Shown here in pieces: positions 49,337 through 59,089 of a stretch of 64,000 nt of DNA. Position 1 is the stretch's first letter, and each line of letters begins with the position of its first letter. The stretch is taken from NCBI RefSeq assembly GCF_001858325.1, contig NZ_MBPP01000021.1, positions 1 to 64,000 on the forward strand, given 5' to 3'. Made by a program: the position numbers and the translations under genes. The stretch is from Marinobacter sp. AC-23. Lineage in GTDB: Bacteria > Pseudomonadota > Gammaproteobacteria > Pseudomonadales > Oleiphilaceae. Under the pieces are notes generated by a model that worked only from the letters and a program-made list of their open reading frames with translations, did no database searches and was not told where the DNA came from.

Positions 49337-50485
49337 TTATTGAAGGTTCTTTCCGCGCGCATCGATAATTGTTACGCCGCTTTCGCCCACGATAAGAAGA
49401 TTGGTTCCAGATACCGGAACCACACTCATGATGCCAGCCCGGTCACTGCGAAAGTGCTCACGAAATGAATCTGCATCATTGCTGCTCATAAGCACCGTGC
49501 CACCATTACCTACTAACGTGATCCGGCCGTCGTCAGCCACAACTCCATCATTAAGCGTTGCGCCTGCATTGTTCGGAACCATGCGCCAGCTCTTTCCCAA
49601 ATCCGTAGAGAACAGCATATTGCCACGCAGTCCAAATGCCAGAATCTCATTGACCTGGCCAGTCCCAATCACGCCAAACAAAGAGCCTTGATACGGGCTT
49701 TCACGACGCTCCCAGGTATCCCCGCCATCTACAGAAACGTGGATCTGCCCGGCCTCACCAACAATGGCCAGCGCGCCTCCCGTTATGCTGGCAATGCTGT
49801 TGAGGTGGAAGTTCTGCGCATTTTCAATTTTTGATGCCCAGTCTTCCCAGGTTTCACCGCCGTCTTCCGTACGCAGGATCATGCCATAGGCGCCTACAAC
49901 AAATCCGTACTGGTCATCCTTAAACCAAACACTCAACAATGGATTTACAGGGCCGATGTCCAGATCTGACTGCATGTTTTCCATGGTAAAAACCACATCG
50001 TCAATAGCCCACTCCAGATCCTCCTTTTCAGATTCTGGGGCGTCTTCAACGCGCTCTTCCATTGCAGCAATCTGTGCTTCTTTACCGGCGATGGCCAGTT
50101 CGGTTGCTTCGATACCAGTTAACTGCAGATTCCAACTCTCACCCGCGTCCTCGGTATGAAGCACCACGCCACTGTGACCAACGGCCCAGCCGTGAGTGTC
50201 GGATCCAAAGTCTACAGCGGTCAGTGTCACCGAGACGGGAACACTGCCCTGATCCCAAGTCTTACCATCATCATCGGAGTAAATGATGTGCCCCCTCTCC
50301 CCAACCGCAACAATGCGATCACCCGCAAGCACTGCGTCATTCAGAAGACTTGTGGTAGCCAGGTCGGTTTGCCGGGCGGGAGTTTCAATGATATCCGCAA
50401 GCGCAAACGCCGCTGGCGAAGACCAAGCCATGGAAAGCCCGAGGCAGGCTGCCCCCACTGTCTTGCACGTCAACCTTTTAGCCAT
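49337..50485 (-). CDS. YCF48-like beta-propeller protein (BNR repeats)
   Basis: 382 residues. Signal peptide at the N-terminus (KTVGAACLGLSMAWSSPAAF then ALA). The rest is a repeated beta-propeller of the photosystem II stability/HCF136 type: IYSDDDGKTWDQGSV, LHTEDAGESWNLQL, LRTEDGGETWEDWA, VSVDGGDTWERRE and FSTDLGKSWRMV are the Asp-box repeats. A helical insert lies at about residues 120-160. In this triad it is presumably a periplasmic assembly or partner factor. It begins 46 bp before the RND gene and follows the DUF1329 gene by 76 bp. Role is inference. Confidence 0.85.
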   Translation of the reverse strand: MAKRLTCKTVGAACLGLSMAWSSPAAFALADIIETPARQTDLATTSLLNDAVLAGDRIVAVGERGHIIYSDDDGKTWDQGSVPVSVTLTAVDFGSDTHGWAVGHSGVVLHTEDAGESWNLQLTGIEATELAIAGKEAQIAAMEERVEDAPESEKEDLEWAIDDVVFTMENMQSDLDIGPVNPLLSVWFKDDQYGFVVGAYGMILRTEDGGETWEDWASKIENAQNFHLNSIASITGGALAIVGEAGQIHVSVDGGDTWERRESPYQGSLFGVIGTGQVNEILAFGLRGNMLFSTDLGKSWRMVPNNAGATLNDGVVADDGRITLVGNGGTVLMSSNDADSFREHFRSDRAGIMSVVPVSGTNLLIVGESGVTIIDARGKNLQ

Positions 50486-50560
50486 TCAGATTGCCTATTA
50501 TGTTGTTTGAACTGTAATCTCTGGCCGGCAATGCCGGCAATGACGGGAAGAGTGCCCGCC

Positions 50561-51949
50561 TTAACGGACACTCCTGCGACGCAGGGAGGCCGGAGAAAAA
50601 TAGCGCTTGTTTGGTACATCATCCGTGAAGACCCGGGTGTTGGGTTCTTCTGTATCCAGGCCGAGCACGTGATAACGACGAGCCTGTAGATCATGATAAA
50701 CGTCCAGAACCGTCCACACACCCGGAAGTTCATAATAATTTTTGGCGATACCCATGGTTACACGCCACAATTCACCACGACCGTCGTACTGATCCAGTAA
50801 CACCGTGTTCCAACTGTCCGCATCCACATAGAAACGTCGCTTGTGATAAATATGGCGCGCGCCGTCTTTCAGTGTCGCCTCCACCACGTGAACGCGCTGA
50901 AGCTCCCAACGGGTAAGATCTGGATTCAGGTGAGAAATGCCAAGTATTTCTGAATAAGGCGTGCCTTTTTCACCGATGCGATAGTTGTTGTAAGGAATGT
51001 AGATTTCCTTCAAACCTTCATAAGTCCAGTTGTAGCGATCCAGCGCACCGTTGAACATGTCCGTATCGTCCGCTGTACGGAGGTTTTCAGCAGACGCAAT
51101 TGGTGAATCGTATCCCAGATTAGGGGCACGGCGTACGCGGCGCTGCCCGGCGTTATAACCCCAGCCATTTCTGGGGTTAACAATCTGGTTCAGGGTTTCA
51201 TGGATAAGAATAGCGCCACCCGCGAGACGAGGCGGGGACTGGGTAAAAGAAAGGTAATAGAAAATGATGTTATCAAGTTCGCCTTCTCCACCCTCAGGGT
51301 TGTAATAGTTGAAAAAGCCTTCCTGCTGAGAGGTCACGAGGGAATAGTCCCCATCGGTCTGTACCGCAACCTCACTTGAACGACGGGTAACGGAAACACC
51401 GCGCCAGCGCACTAGATGGTTCCAGATTACCTGCCAGGCTTTCTGTTCCTTATTTCCGTGCAGGATCGGGAACGGGTAGCCACCAAACGCGCCCTCGATA
51501 CCTTCGCCCTTGCCAACAATTTCGGCGTCTACCGCATTTTCCTTGGTGTACTGAGCAACCCAGTCGGGTACTGCGTGAGTACGACGGGATTTGTACACCG
51601 GTACACGGAAGCTGGTTGGGTAGGTTTCAAGCATCGCCAGAACACCGTCCGAAAGATGCTCGGCGTACTGATCTTTATTGGATGCGTTAATGGTGAACAG
51701 CACTTCGTCGTTCGGGAATGGATCAACATGGTGTTGCCCCGACCCCTCATACCCGGCTGGAGGCTCTGTAAGCCCCCCGGTCCACGCCGGGATAGTACCT
51801 GCCTCATTGCCGGCCTTGATGGATCCGAACGGTGTAAGATCCTGGCCAAGACGCGAAGCCTCACTTGAAGAAACGGCGGCCAAGGAAGAAAATGATGCTA
51901 CCGAGAGGGCGAGCAAACCCCCGAGTATCACACTCTTTTTATAGTTCAT
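50561..51949 (-). CDS. DUF1329 outer-membrane lipoprotein-sorting-like protein
   Basis: 462-residue exported protein with signal peptide (KKSVILGGLLALSVASFSSL then AAV). The N-terminal SRLGQDLTPFGSIKAGNEAG and IPAWTGGLTEPPAGYEG are hallmarks of the family. Later segments such as NPRNGWGYNAGQRRVRRAPNL and YDSPIAS, plus YYELPGVWTVLDVYHDLQAR near the end, recall the LolA/LolB-like fold reported for relatives. Together with the RND and YCF48-like genes it forms a conserved module often found in Pseudomonas and Marinobacter. Carrier of a hydrophobic molecule between inner and outer membrane is plausible. Confidence 0.87.
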   Translation of the reverse strand: MNYKKSVILGGLLALSVASFSSLAAVSSSEASRLGQDLTPFGSIKAGNEAGTIPAWTGGLTEPPAGYEGSGQHHVDPFPNDEVLFTINASNKDQYAEHLSDGVLAMLETYPTSFRVPVYKSRRTHAVPDWVAQYTKENAVDAEIVGKGEGIEGAFGGYPFPILHGNKEQKAWQVIWNHLVRWRGVSVTRRSSEVAVQTDGDYSLVTSQQEGFFNYYNPEGGEGELDNIIFYYLSFTQSPPRLAGGAILIHETLNQIVNPRNGWGYNAGQRRVRRAPNLGYDSPIASAENLRTADDTDMFNGALDRYNWTYEGLKEIYIPYNNYRIGEKGTPYSEILGISHLNPDLTRWELQRVHVVEATLKDGARHIYHKRRFYVDADSWNTVLLDQYDGRGELWRVTMGIAKNYYELPGVWTVLDVYHDLQARRYHVLGLDTEEPNTRVFTDDVPNKRYFSPASLRRRSVR

Positions 51950-52075
51950 ATGTAACCCTGAAATCGACTGGAAGCCTGTGAGAAGGCTTTTTATTGTTGC
52001 CTGTTGGGAAGGCAGGCTTTCCGACAGGTTAGCCGATTCGTCAAGGTTGTCTATCGACCGAAAGTGCGATTTTGT

Positions 52076-52113
52076 ATCCGGCTGTAATTGAGAGCTTTCA
52101 ATTACAGCCGGAT
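52076..52113 (-). terminator. Long hairpin after pepN
   Basis: ATCCGGCTGTAATTGA (52076-52091) pairs perfectly with 52098-52113 around a 6-nt loop. It lies 16 bp after the pepN stop on the minus strand. The T tract is weak, so termination is probable, not certain. Confidence 0.7.
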
Positions 52114-52128
52114 CTATTTTCCCCGCCC

Positions 52129-54776
52129 TCAGGCTTCGAGGCTTTTATACACCACTTCGTACAAATCAGCGGACAGCCCGGACTTGTCCCGGATCCGCTC
52201 CAGAGCCGAGTGCATCTGCGAGCTGTAGGCTGGAGCAAACTTTTTCCAACGGGTTAGCGGTGATACCAGTCGAGCAGCAATCTGCGGGTTGCTGTCATCG
52301 AGGCGGCACACCTGATCAGCCAGGAATTCATAGCCTGAGCCATCCGGATTATGGAAAGCAGCCAGATTTTGACCTGCGAACACACCAACCACGGAACGTA
52401 TTTTATTGGGGTTTTTCCAATCGAAGGCAGGATGCTGCAACAGTGTATGAATCTGCGGCAGCTGACCGGCGCGATCGCTGGATGTCTGCACTGAAAACCA
52501 TTGTTCTACGACTTGTGGATCGTCCTTGAAACGCTCATAAAAATCAGCCAGGGCCTGGCTTCGTTCTGCGGCATAATCAGAGTTGACCAAGGCACGCAGT
52601 GCACCCATGCGATCCGTCATGTTGTCGGCATCGCTTAGCTGAACAAGAGCCAGGTCACGGCCAGCTTCATCATTAATCACCAGCAGCCAGGCCAACGCGG
52701 TGTTTCTCAGGCTTCGGCGAGCAACAGATTCCGGTGTAACCTCGTAGGTTCCAACCCCGGCGTTTCGATGATAACAAGCGATCAGCTCATCACGCAGCGA
52801 TGTTGCAAGGCTGGCTAACACCCGCTCACGGGCGCGATGAATGGCCGCAACATCGGCGCTATCTGCCAGCTCAATCAAATAGGCTTCGGAGGGCAGTTGT
52901 AGCATTTTTGCCACCAACGCCTGATCCAGTGCAGAGTCAGCAAGCAAGCTGCGATATGCCTCCACCAGTCGCGGCTCAACCTCCGTAGCATCGGGGGAGC
53001 CAACCATCGACTGAATCACATCAACAGCAAGGCGCTGACCCGCATCCCACCGGTTGAAACCATCCGGGTCGTGGCTCATTAAAAACACCAGTTGCTCGCG
53101 ACTCCATGGATATATCACGCGAACGGGCGCCGAGAAGTGCCGCAACAGCGAGGGCACGGGCTTTTGTGTAAGCCCGTAAAACTCAAATGTGTGGCTTGCC
53201 TGTGTTAACTCAAGCACGCGCTCGGTTGGCGAGCTCGCAGCATCCTGACCGCTTTCAAAAATAAGCGGCAAGGCTTCACCACTGCTCCCAGCAAACCCAG
53301 AGCAAAAGGAATATGCTGCGGTTTTTTATCAGTCTGTCCTGGCGTATCAGGAATAGACTGCTGAATCGTTAGGCGGTATACACCCTGCTCCGCATCATAC
53401 TCATCCGACACTTTCAGTACCGGGGTGCCCGCTTGCTCATACCAGAGCCGGAACTGTGTAAGGTCCCGGCCGGAGGCATCTTCCATCGCTTTCACAAAAT
53501 CGTCGGTAGTGACTGCCTGGCCGTCGTGGCGCTCAAAGTACAAATCACTGCCTTTACGGAACAATTCCGGCCCAAGCAATGTGTGAATCATGCGAACAAC
53601 TTCTGCGCCTTTTTCGTAAATGGTCAGGGTGTAGAAGTTGGTAATTTCCATATAAGACGCGGGGCGAATCGGGTGCGCCATAGGGCCCGCATCTTCCGCA
53701 AACTGGGCAGTGCGCAGAAGTGTTACATTTTCGATGCGCTTCACGGTGGGTGACCCCACATCCGCCGAGAAGGTGGAATCGCGGAATACGGTAAAGCCTT
53801 CCTTCAGGCTTAACTGAAACCAATCCCGGCAAGTTACCCGGTTACCCGACCAGTTGTGGAAGTACTCATGGGCGACAATGGATTCAATTCGCTGAAACGC
53901 GAGATCGGTTGCCGTTTCCTGGCTGGCCAATACGCAAGACGAGTTAAAAATATTCAGGCCCTTGTTTTCCATGGCCCCCATGTTGAAGTCGTCCACAGCA
54001 ACAATCATGAAAATATCCAGATCGTATTCGCGGCCATAGACCTCTTCATCCCAGCGCATGGCGCGCTTAAGGGAATCCATGGCATGTTCGCACTTGGTGG
54101 CGTTACGCGGCTCAACAAAGATACGTAAATCTATGTCCCGGCCCGAACACGTTGTGAAGGTATCCTGCTTTTCCACCAGGTCACCCGCCACCAGGGCAAA
54201 AAGATAGCTCGGCTTGGGGAACGGATCTTCCCAGGTGACAAAGTGGCGACCATTCTCCAAATCGCCTTGGTCTACATCGTTACCGTTGGACAGCAACACC
54301 GGGCAAGCGCTTTTATCGGCTTCAATACGCGTGCGGTAACGGGCCATGACGTCAGGCCGGTCCGGGAAATAAGTAATGCAGCGGAAGCCTTCGGCCTCGC
54401 ACTGGGTACAGAACATGCCCGAAGATCTATACAACCCCTCAAGGCGAGTATTGTTTTGGGGCTCAAGCCAAGTCACCACCGTTAATTCGAACTGGTCCGG
54501 CACTTTGGCAATCACTAACTGCTTACCGGTTTCTTCGTAGTCGCCCGCCGCAAGCTCTTTGCCGTTCAGCGCGACTTTCTCTAATTTCAGGCTATCGCCA
54601 TCCAGCGCCAGCGGTGCGGATACCTCCGAGGATTCAGGATTAAGGCGCACAGACAGCGTGCTGTGTACTCTGGCGCCATCGTCAAAGAGTTCAAAGCGAA
54701 GATCCACCGTGTCCACCAGATATGCGGGCACTTTGTATTCGCTGAGGCGGATGGTTTTTGGCTGTTCGGTGCGCAT
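52129..54776 (-). CDS. pepN: Aminopeptidase N (one apparent frameshift)
   Basis: Zinc M1 aminopeptidase that removes N-terminal residues from cytosolic peptides. Visible are [13 protein letters not shown] (GAMEN motif, near residue 260), [15 protein letters not shown] (HEXXH zinc site, near residue 295) and [10 protein letters not shown], whose Glu is the third zinc ligand. The frame breaks at about 53287. The first frame leaves at GLLGAVVKP, where [16 protein letters not shown] is expected. One G missing from a G run restores 882 residues, close to E. coli PepN. The C-terminal helical domain follows normally. Confidence 0.94.
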
Positions 54777-54859
54777 TAATTGTCTCCAGATTTCTTAGCC
54801 TGCAACCGGTCCCGAGTGGGCCAGGCAGGCATTATAAGAACGGGCGGGTAACGATTGCC

Positions 54860-55698
54860 TTAAGCATCCATTACCCGGAAACGGACTTCGTAACCGGTAA
54901 ACTTACGAATATTGATTACGCCGGTGTCGAGGATCAGGTACTGGCCCTTGATACCCTCTAGAACTCCCTCCACTTCTGGCGCTTTATCCAGATTGTGGGT
55001 TTTGATCTTTTCTGGCCAGGTGTGAACCGGATAACTCAGGCCAAGCCCCTGCTCATCCACTTCGCGGATGGCATCCTGGCCATGCTCTTCCCTCAGCGCA
55101 GCTATATCGTCTGCGATGAGCGCCAGTATTCTTTTACGCTCCTGCGCCAGATCCAACTCGGCAACATCGCCCTTAAGCATGGCACGCCAGTTTGTGCGGT
55201 CGGCAACGTGCGCTTTGCAGGCCACTTCAACCAAACCAGACAGGTATCGGGTCGCCACTCTCAGCATGGGGATTGCATCAACCGCACCCTGGTCAATCCA
55301 GCGTGTTGGTACCTGAGAGCCTCGGGTAATGCCCACCTTCAAGCCTGAGGAGTTGGCCAAATAAACCACATGTTCAATCATGCAGTGGGTCTCGCCCCAC
55401 TCTGATTCACGACAGGTGCCCAGATGATAATGGCACTTCTCGGGCTCATGATGCAAGTATCACACGCCGCCAGCTTACGAAAACAGGGATAACAGAAACC
55501 CTGGCTAAAGCTCTTTTTAGTTATGCGGTCACAGTTAATACAGCGGATTACTCCCTCAAAATCGAAACGCAAGGGTTTGCCAATCAGCTCGTTCAATGGC
55601 ACACGGGCATCGCCCACGGCCAAAACATAAGATACGGGATCACCCGCATCGGCCGGCATTTTTCTGAGCCGGCCAGTTACATCAACAGTTTTGCTCAA
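54860..55698 (-). CDS. DUF2797 family protein (one apparent frameshift)
   Basis: Uncharacterised conserved protein of about 279 residues. CINCDRITKKSFSQGFCYPC near residue 50 forms a CxxC...CxxC zinc-ribbon-like set, followed by AACDTCIMSPEKCHYH after repair. A GIY-YIG-like tract (MIEHVVYLANSSGLKVGITR near residue 110) is characteristic of the family. The frame breaks at about 55443, where one C is missing from CCCC. The start is TTG and overlaps the DUF1315 stop in a TTGA, so the two genes are coupled. Biochemical role unknown. Confidence 0.85.
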
Positions 55699-55988
55699 GA
55701 CTTAACCTCATCAAACTGACTGGGGTCAACGTTGGTACCGCCCAACTGACCCCGACGTACAGACGGATCGCACTCTGTGCCCGCTTTACTACCGCGATCG
55801 AGAAACCCAACCCGCTCCTGCTCTGGAATCTGGTGCAGGTTTTCATAATAAATAACGGCTTCCAGACTGATCTCGCGCTGCTGCGGTGTGAGCTTTCGGC
55901 CATCAGGCCATTTCCCAAGCGCTATAGACTGGCGCAGGCTTTGGTAAACACTAGGGTCGAGCCGCTCGATAAGTTCTTCGTAGGTCAT
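55695..55988 (-). CDS. DUF1315 family protein (YeaC-like)
   Basis: 97-residue small cytoplasmic protein. MTYEELIERLDPSVYQSLRQ and SIALGKWPDGRKLTPQQREI split by family spacing are typical. YYENLHQIPEQERVGFLDRG follows. Conserved in gammaproteobacteria with no known function. It lies directly upstream of the DUF2797 gene with overlapping stop and start. Its upstream region is the 166-bp interval that holds the Fur box and sRNA, so Fur could also influence this gene. Confidence 0.85.
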   Translation of the reverse strand: MTYEELIERLDPSVYQSLRQSIALGKWPDGRKLTPQQREISLEAVIYYENLHQIPEQERVGFLDRGSKAGTECDPSVRRGQLGGTNVDPSQFDEVKS

Positions 55989-56033
55989 CCGGTTCTCCTG
56001 AAAAAACCTTCATTATAAAAGTAGAGGAATCGT

Positions 56034-56063
56034 TTGACAGGCATAAACGATAATGATTATCAT
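56034..56063 (+). promoter_or_regulatory. Sigma-70 promoter of the candidate sRNA
   Basis: TTGACA at 56034-56039 matches the -35 consensus exactly. TATCAT at 56058-56063 is a five-of-six -10 element, with an 18-nt spacer. Transcription should start near 56070. The -10 lies inside the Fur box. Confidence 0.72.
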
Positions 56064-56067
56064 TGCT
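56049..56067. promoter_or_regulatory. Fur box
   Basis: GATAATGATTATCATTGCT matches the 19-bp Fur consensus GATAATGATAATCATTATC at 15 positions. The inner AATGATTATCATT is a perfect palindrome. It covers the -10 of the promoter, so iron-loaded Fur would block it. Confidence 0.8.
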
Positions 56068-56069
56068 CC

Positions 56070-56156
56070 ACCAAATGACGACGGTCGTATCATTTGGTCT
56101 CTCTCATCAGGAGCTATACGCTTCTTTTATACCCCACCTTTTGGTGGGGTTTTTTT
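56070..56156 (+). ncRNA. Candidate Fur-controlled small RNA, RyhB/PrrF-like
   Basis: An 87-nt transcript is delimited by promoter and terminator in the gap 55989-56154. No ORF explains it. 5' stem: ACCAAATGA (56070-56078, allowing one base at the TSS) pairs with TCATTTGGT (56090-56098), loop CGACGGTCGTA. The unpaired middle is pyrimidine-rich, CUCUCUCAUCAGGAGC at 56099-56114. The 3' end is a terminator with T7. Function by pairing with mRNAs for iron proteins under iron limitation is inferred from the Fur box. CUCAUCAGG complements the fumA ribosome-binding site. No sequence match to RyhB or PrrF is claimed. Confidence 0.7.
56131..56156 (+). terminator. Terminator of the candidate sRNA
   Basis: ACCCCACC (56131-56138), loop TTTT, GGTGGGGT (56143-56150), then a T run to 56156. 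The T tract is on the plus side only, which fixes the direction. It touches the rhomboid stop codon (56155-56157). Confidence 0.92.
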
Positions 56157-57018
56157 ATGCTTGCTGTTTTTTCCGGGCTGGTAAAATGGCGGCCATAGCC
56201 AAGCCGGCGACAAAGCCTCCCAAGTGCGCTTCATTTGCCATGCGCCCCAAGCCCAGCATCTCAGGTAAGGGTGTAAACCCGATCACCATCCACACCACGG
56301 CAAAGGTTACGAGCGCCGGCGGAAACTGGAAACGCGGAAGCGTTCGCTGGCTAAGCCAGCAGTAGCCAAGAATGCCATAAACAACTCCAGAAAGGCCGCC
56401 AAAGAACGGTCCGGAAACGACATATTGCAGCCCATTAGAGACAAGGCTGGTTATGATAAAAAGCAGAACCAGCCGGCCACGGCCGTCAAACCACTCAATC
56501 TGGCTACCCAGAAACCACAGCATCACAGAATTAAAAATAATGTGAGTCCAGCTGAAATGCAGGAAGTCCGGCGTGAATAGCCGCCAAACTTGGCCACTGG
56601 CAAGCGTGGCAGAGAGCGCATCGAGACGCGCTGCCATGCTGCCCCAATCGTATGCCCGGGGATCAACAATTAATAGATTGGCCGTAAACTGGTTGCTCCC
56701 CAGACTGGTAAACCAGGCCATCAATACAGCCAGAATGATCATTCCCAACACCAGCGGTGCATGGCGCGGGGAAGGCTGCCAACGGCCAGCCACAAACACC
56801 GGAGAGCGGTTCTGCTGCTCTACGGCCTGCCGAATGTCAGGCTCAGCCAGAAACCGATCCAGAGCCTCAAGAACAGGTTCTGCATGTTCGGGGCTTTCCA
56901 GCCATAACACCTGAAAATCACTCTCCACGCTGATCGTGTGGGGAACACCCCGGCCTTTCAACCACTGACTGAACCCACTCAGATCTATGCTGGTATCCAA
57001 CTGTTTTACTCGATACAC
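56155..57018 (-). CDS. Rhomboid family intramembrane serine protease
   Basis: 287 residues, resembling GlpG-type rhomboids with an N-terminal cytoplasmic domain (about residues 1-90, sequence HTISVESDFQVLWLESPEHA in part). Six helices follow. HFSWTHIIFNSVMLWFLGSQ lies near residue 170. The nucleophile is in GGLSGVVYGILGY near residue 230 and the catalytic histidine in NEAHLGGFVAGL near residue 270. Cleaves transmembrane substrates within the inner membrane. The start is GTG. Substrates unknown. Its 3' end meets the sRNA terminator. It leads into no downstream gene on its strand until DUF1315. Confidence 0.88.
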   Translation of the reverse strand: MYRVKQLDTSIDLSGFSQWLKGRGVPHTISVESDFQVLWLESPEHAEPVLEALDRFLAEPDIRQAVEQQNRSPVFVAGRWQPSPRHAPLVLGMIILAVLMAWFTSLGSNQFTANLLIVDPRAYDWGSMAARLDALSATLASGQVWRLFTPDFLHFSWTHIIFNSVMLWFLGSQIEWFDGRGRLVLLFIITSLVSNGLQYVVSGPFFGGLSGVVYGILGYCWLSQRTLPRFQFPPALVTFAVVWMVIGFTPLPEMLGLGRMANEAHLGGFVAGLAMAAILPARKKQQA

Positions 57019-57063
57019 AATCTAACTCGCCTCACAGGGTATTCCGGCTGAAGGTTGCACACG

Positions 57064-58083
57064 TTAGCGGGCAACGCTGTCTTCGCTGGTGGGGTAATCC
57101 GGGGAATCGTAGTGATCCCGCGCCACATTAACCCAGACAAACTTATCCCGGGAAAGTGCCTTTTCGCCGTCCATCCGATACGCCACCAACCTGCCGTATT
57201 TCACGGCACTGAAGTCAATACAGGCAACGTTGGATTTCAGTGGCGCCGGCTCGCTATCCATCCAGTAGTGGCCCACAAACACCGGGGGTGCATCCAGCGG
57301 GTAGCTGATCAGCTGCTTGCGCTCGGCCTCTGTAAGAGCTCGGCCCGCCACTTCTGGCGGCAAGGGATCTGGCTGAAATACAACATCTGCGTAGGTGCGC
57401 GGGTTATCCGCCCAGAACTTGGTTCGGAAAAATTCTCGAACGTATCCGTCTCGTCCTGTTATTGCCATACCCTGGGGAAGGCGCAAATCCGTGCCTCGCA
57501 ACAGCGTATCCATAACCTGTCCAGCAAAGGAGTCGATTGCTGCAGACGCATGAAGGAAATCTTCATCAATACAGGCGCCGCCCTGAATTTGTTTGAATTT
57601 CTCGATGAGCTCGCTGTCCCAGCATGCGTGGACCGCCCGAAAGTCATCGTCATCAATAAACAGTGGGATGGTATAAAACCACTCCAGGAAGTCGTTCCAT
57701 TCGTGAGGATAGGCCTCAAACTGCTCAAGGGTCTCCCTGATCAGCCTATCGTGACGGGAGTTGTGCTCTCGCAGCCAGGTTTTGCCGCTGCCAGCCCGGG
57801 CCCGAGTGCAATAGCCCAGTGCGTTATATTCGTGATTACCCATAACGATACGAGCAGAGCCCCGCTCAACCATATTCCTGACCAAATGAAGGGCTTCACG
57901 AATCCTGGGGCCACGATCAATGATATCCCCAATGAATATGGCCTGCCGGCTAGGGTGCTGATACACCCCACTTGCCTTGCTGTAACCCATCTGTTCCAAC
58001 AGCTGTGCCAAGGTGTTCGCACAACCGTGTATATCGCCGATGAGGTCGTAACCACGACTTGCAGTATGATTTGTTCCGGCCAT
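57064..58083 (-). CDS. Metallophosphoesterase
   Basis: 339-residue calcineurin-like phosphatase. The dinuclear metal-site motifs are YDLIGDIHGCANTL near residue 12, FIGDIIDRGPRIREAL near residue 50 and IVMGNHEYNALGY near residue 75. A later histidine, in VFVGHYWMDSEP near residue 265, completes the site. Relatives include protein phosphatases and Ap4A hydrolases. The substrate here cannot be told. The ATG at 58083 is used. A TTG at 58089 overlapping nadK is an alternative. Three bases separate it from the nadK stop, so the two are probably cotranscribed. Confidence 0.88.
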   Translation of the reverse strand: MAGTNHTASRGYDLIGDIHGCANTLAQLLEQMGYSKASGVYQHPSRQAIFIGDIIDRGPRIREALHLVRNMVERGSARIVMGNHEYNALGYCTRARAGSGKTWLREHNSRHDRLIRETLEQFEAYPHEWNDFLEWFYTIPLFIDDDDFRAVHACWDSELIEKFKQIQGGACIDEDFLHASAAIDSFAGQVMDTLLRGTDLRLPQGMAITGRDGYVREFFRTKFWADNPRTYADVVFQPDPLPPEVAGRALTEAERKQLISYPLDAPPVFVGHYWMDSEPAPLKSNVACIDFSAVKYGRLVAYRMDGEKALSRDKFVWVNVARDHYDSPDYPTSEDSVAR

Positions 58084-58085
58084 GA

Positions 58086-58970
58086 TCAACTCGCTGCTAT
58101 TTCACTTGCCCAACCAAGCTTGTCCCGGCAGGTGGCATAGAAATTATGGTCTGTAGGGTGAATCAGCCGAATCTTGAAGGGCTTTTTGGCGATACGAATG
58201 ATATCACCCGGGGCACAGGCAATATTCATCTGGCCGTCAAAGCTGATCTGAGGATAGGTTTCATTGGTCTCCCCGATAACCAGTTTTATCTCACTTTTCC
58301 CGTCTACCACAATCGGGCGACTGCTCAACATATGGGGGAACATGGGCACCAGCACAATGGCATCCAGCTTCGGGTGCATTATGGGCCCTCCAGCTGAGAG
58401 CGAGTAGGCGGTGGAACCTGTAGGGGTGGATACTATCAGGCCGTCCGAGCGCTGGCTGTACACAAAATGGCCATCAACATACAGGTCAAAACCGATCATC
58501 CGGGTAGACTTCCCCGGGTGCAACACCACGTCATTCAGCGCCGTACCGAATCCCAGTGGTTGCCCATTACGTTCAACATTGCCATCGAGCAGAAACCGTG
58601 TTTCCTCAATGTACTCACCTTCCAGGACCTTACCCAAGCGCTCTTCCAGATCCGATGGCGAGATATCTGTAAGGAACCCCAGCCGCCCACGGTTTACTCC
58701 GAGCAACGGAATCTTTGATTTGGCCAGTTCTCGGGCAGCGCCCAGCAGGCTTCCATCACCTCCAACCACTATAACCAGATCACAGATTTCACCAAGAAGC
58801 TTCTTGCTGGCAACTTGCAAACCGTGGCCGGGCAACATGCTGGCCGTGTCTTCCTCAAGGACAACGTGATAGTGGTTGGCGACCAGATACTGTTTGAGCT
58901 GGCGCAGTGACTCAACCACTTTAACGCTGCCCATCCGGCCAATAACACCTATGTTTCTGAATTGATCCAT
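58086..58970 (-). CDS. nadK: NAD kinase
   Basis: 294-residue enzyme that phosphorylates NAD to NADP using ATP. The nucleotide-binding GGDGSLLGAARELAK lies near residue 70, and NRGRLGFLTDISPSDLEE near residue 95. The family-specific NDVVLHPGKSTRMIGFDLYV and GLIVSTPTGSTAYSLSAGGP sit near residues 145-190. Length and motif order match E. coli NadK. ATG at 58970 aligns with the family start. The metallophosphoesterase gene follows closely. Confidence 0.96.
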   Translation of the reverse strand: MDQFRNIGVIGRMGSVKVVESLRQLKQYLVANHYHVVLEEDTASMLPGHGLQVASKKLLGEICDLVIVVGGDGSLLGAARELAKSKIPLLGVNRGRLGFLTDISPSDLEERLGKVLEGEYIEETRFLLDGNVERNGQPLGFGTALNDVVLHPGKSTRMIGFDLYVDGHFVYSQRSDGLIVSTPTGSTAYSLSAGGPIMHPKLDAIVLVPMFPHMLSSRPIVVDGKSEIKLVIGETNETYPQISFDGQMNIACAPGDIIRIAKKPFKIRLIHPTDHNFYATCRDKLGWASEIAAS

Positions 58971-59089
58971 GAAGCTTCCTGTGGTCTCGGGGTATGACGA
59001 GAGCGGACAAGCCCGCTAACGCCCATATCAATCTGACCTACAGTTTAACCAAAGTCACCCAGATACTAAAAAAAGTTCTGGAGCGCCCC

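Noticed and set aside
55682..55918. Alternative minus-strand ORF of 78 codons
   Set aside because: It overlaps the conserved DUF1315 gene in another frame and has no family features.
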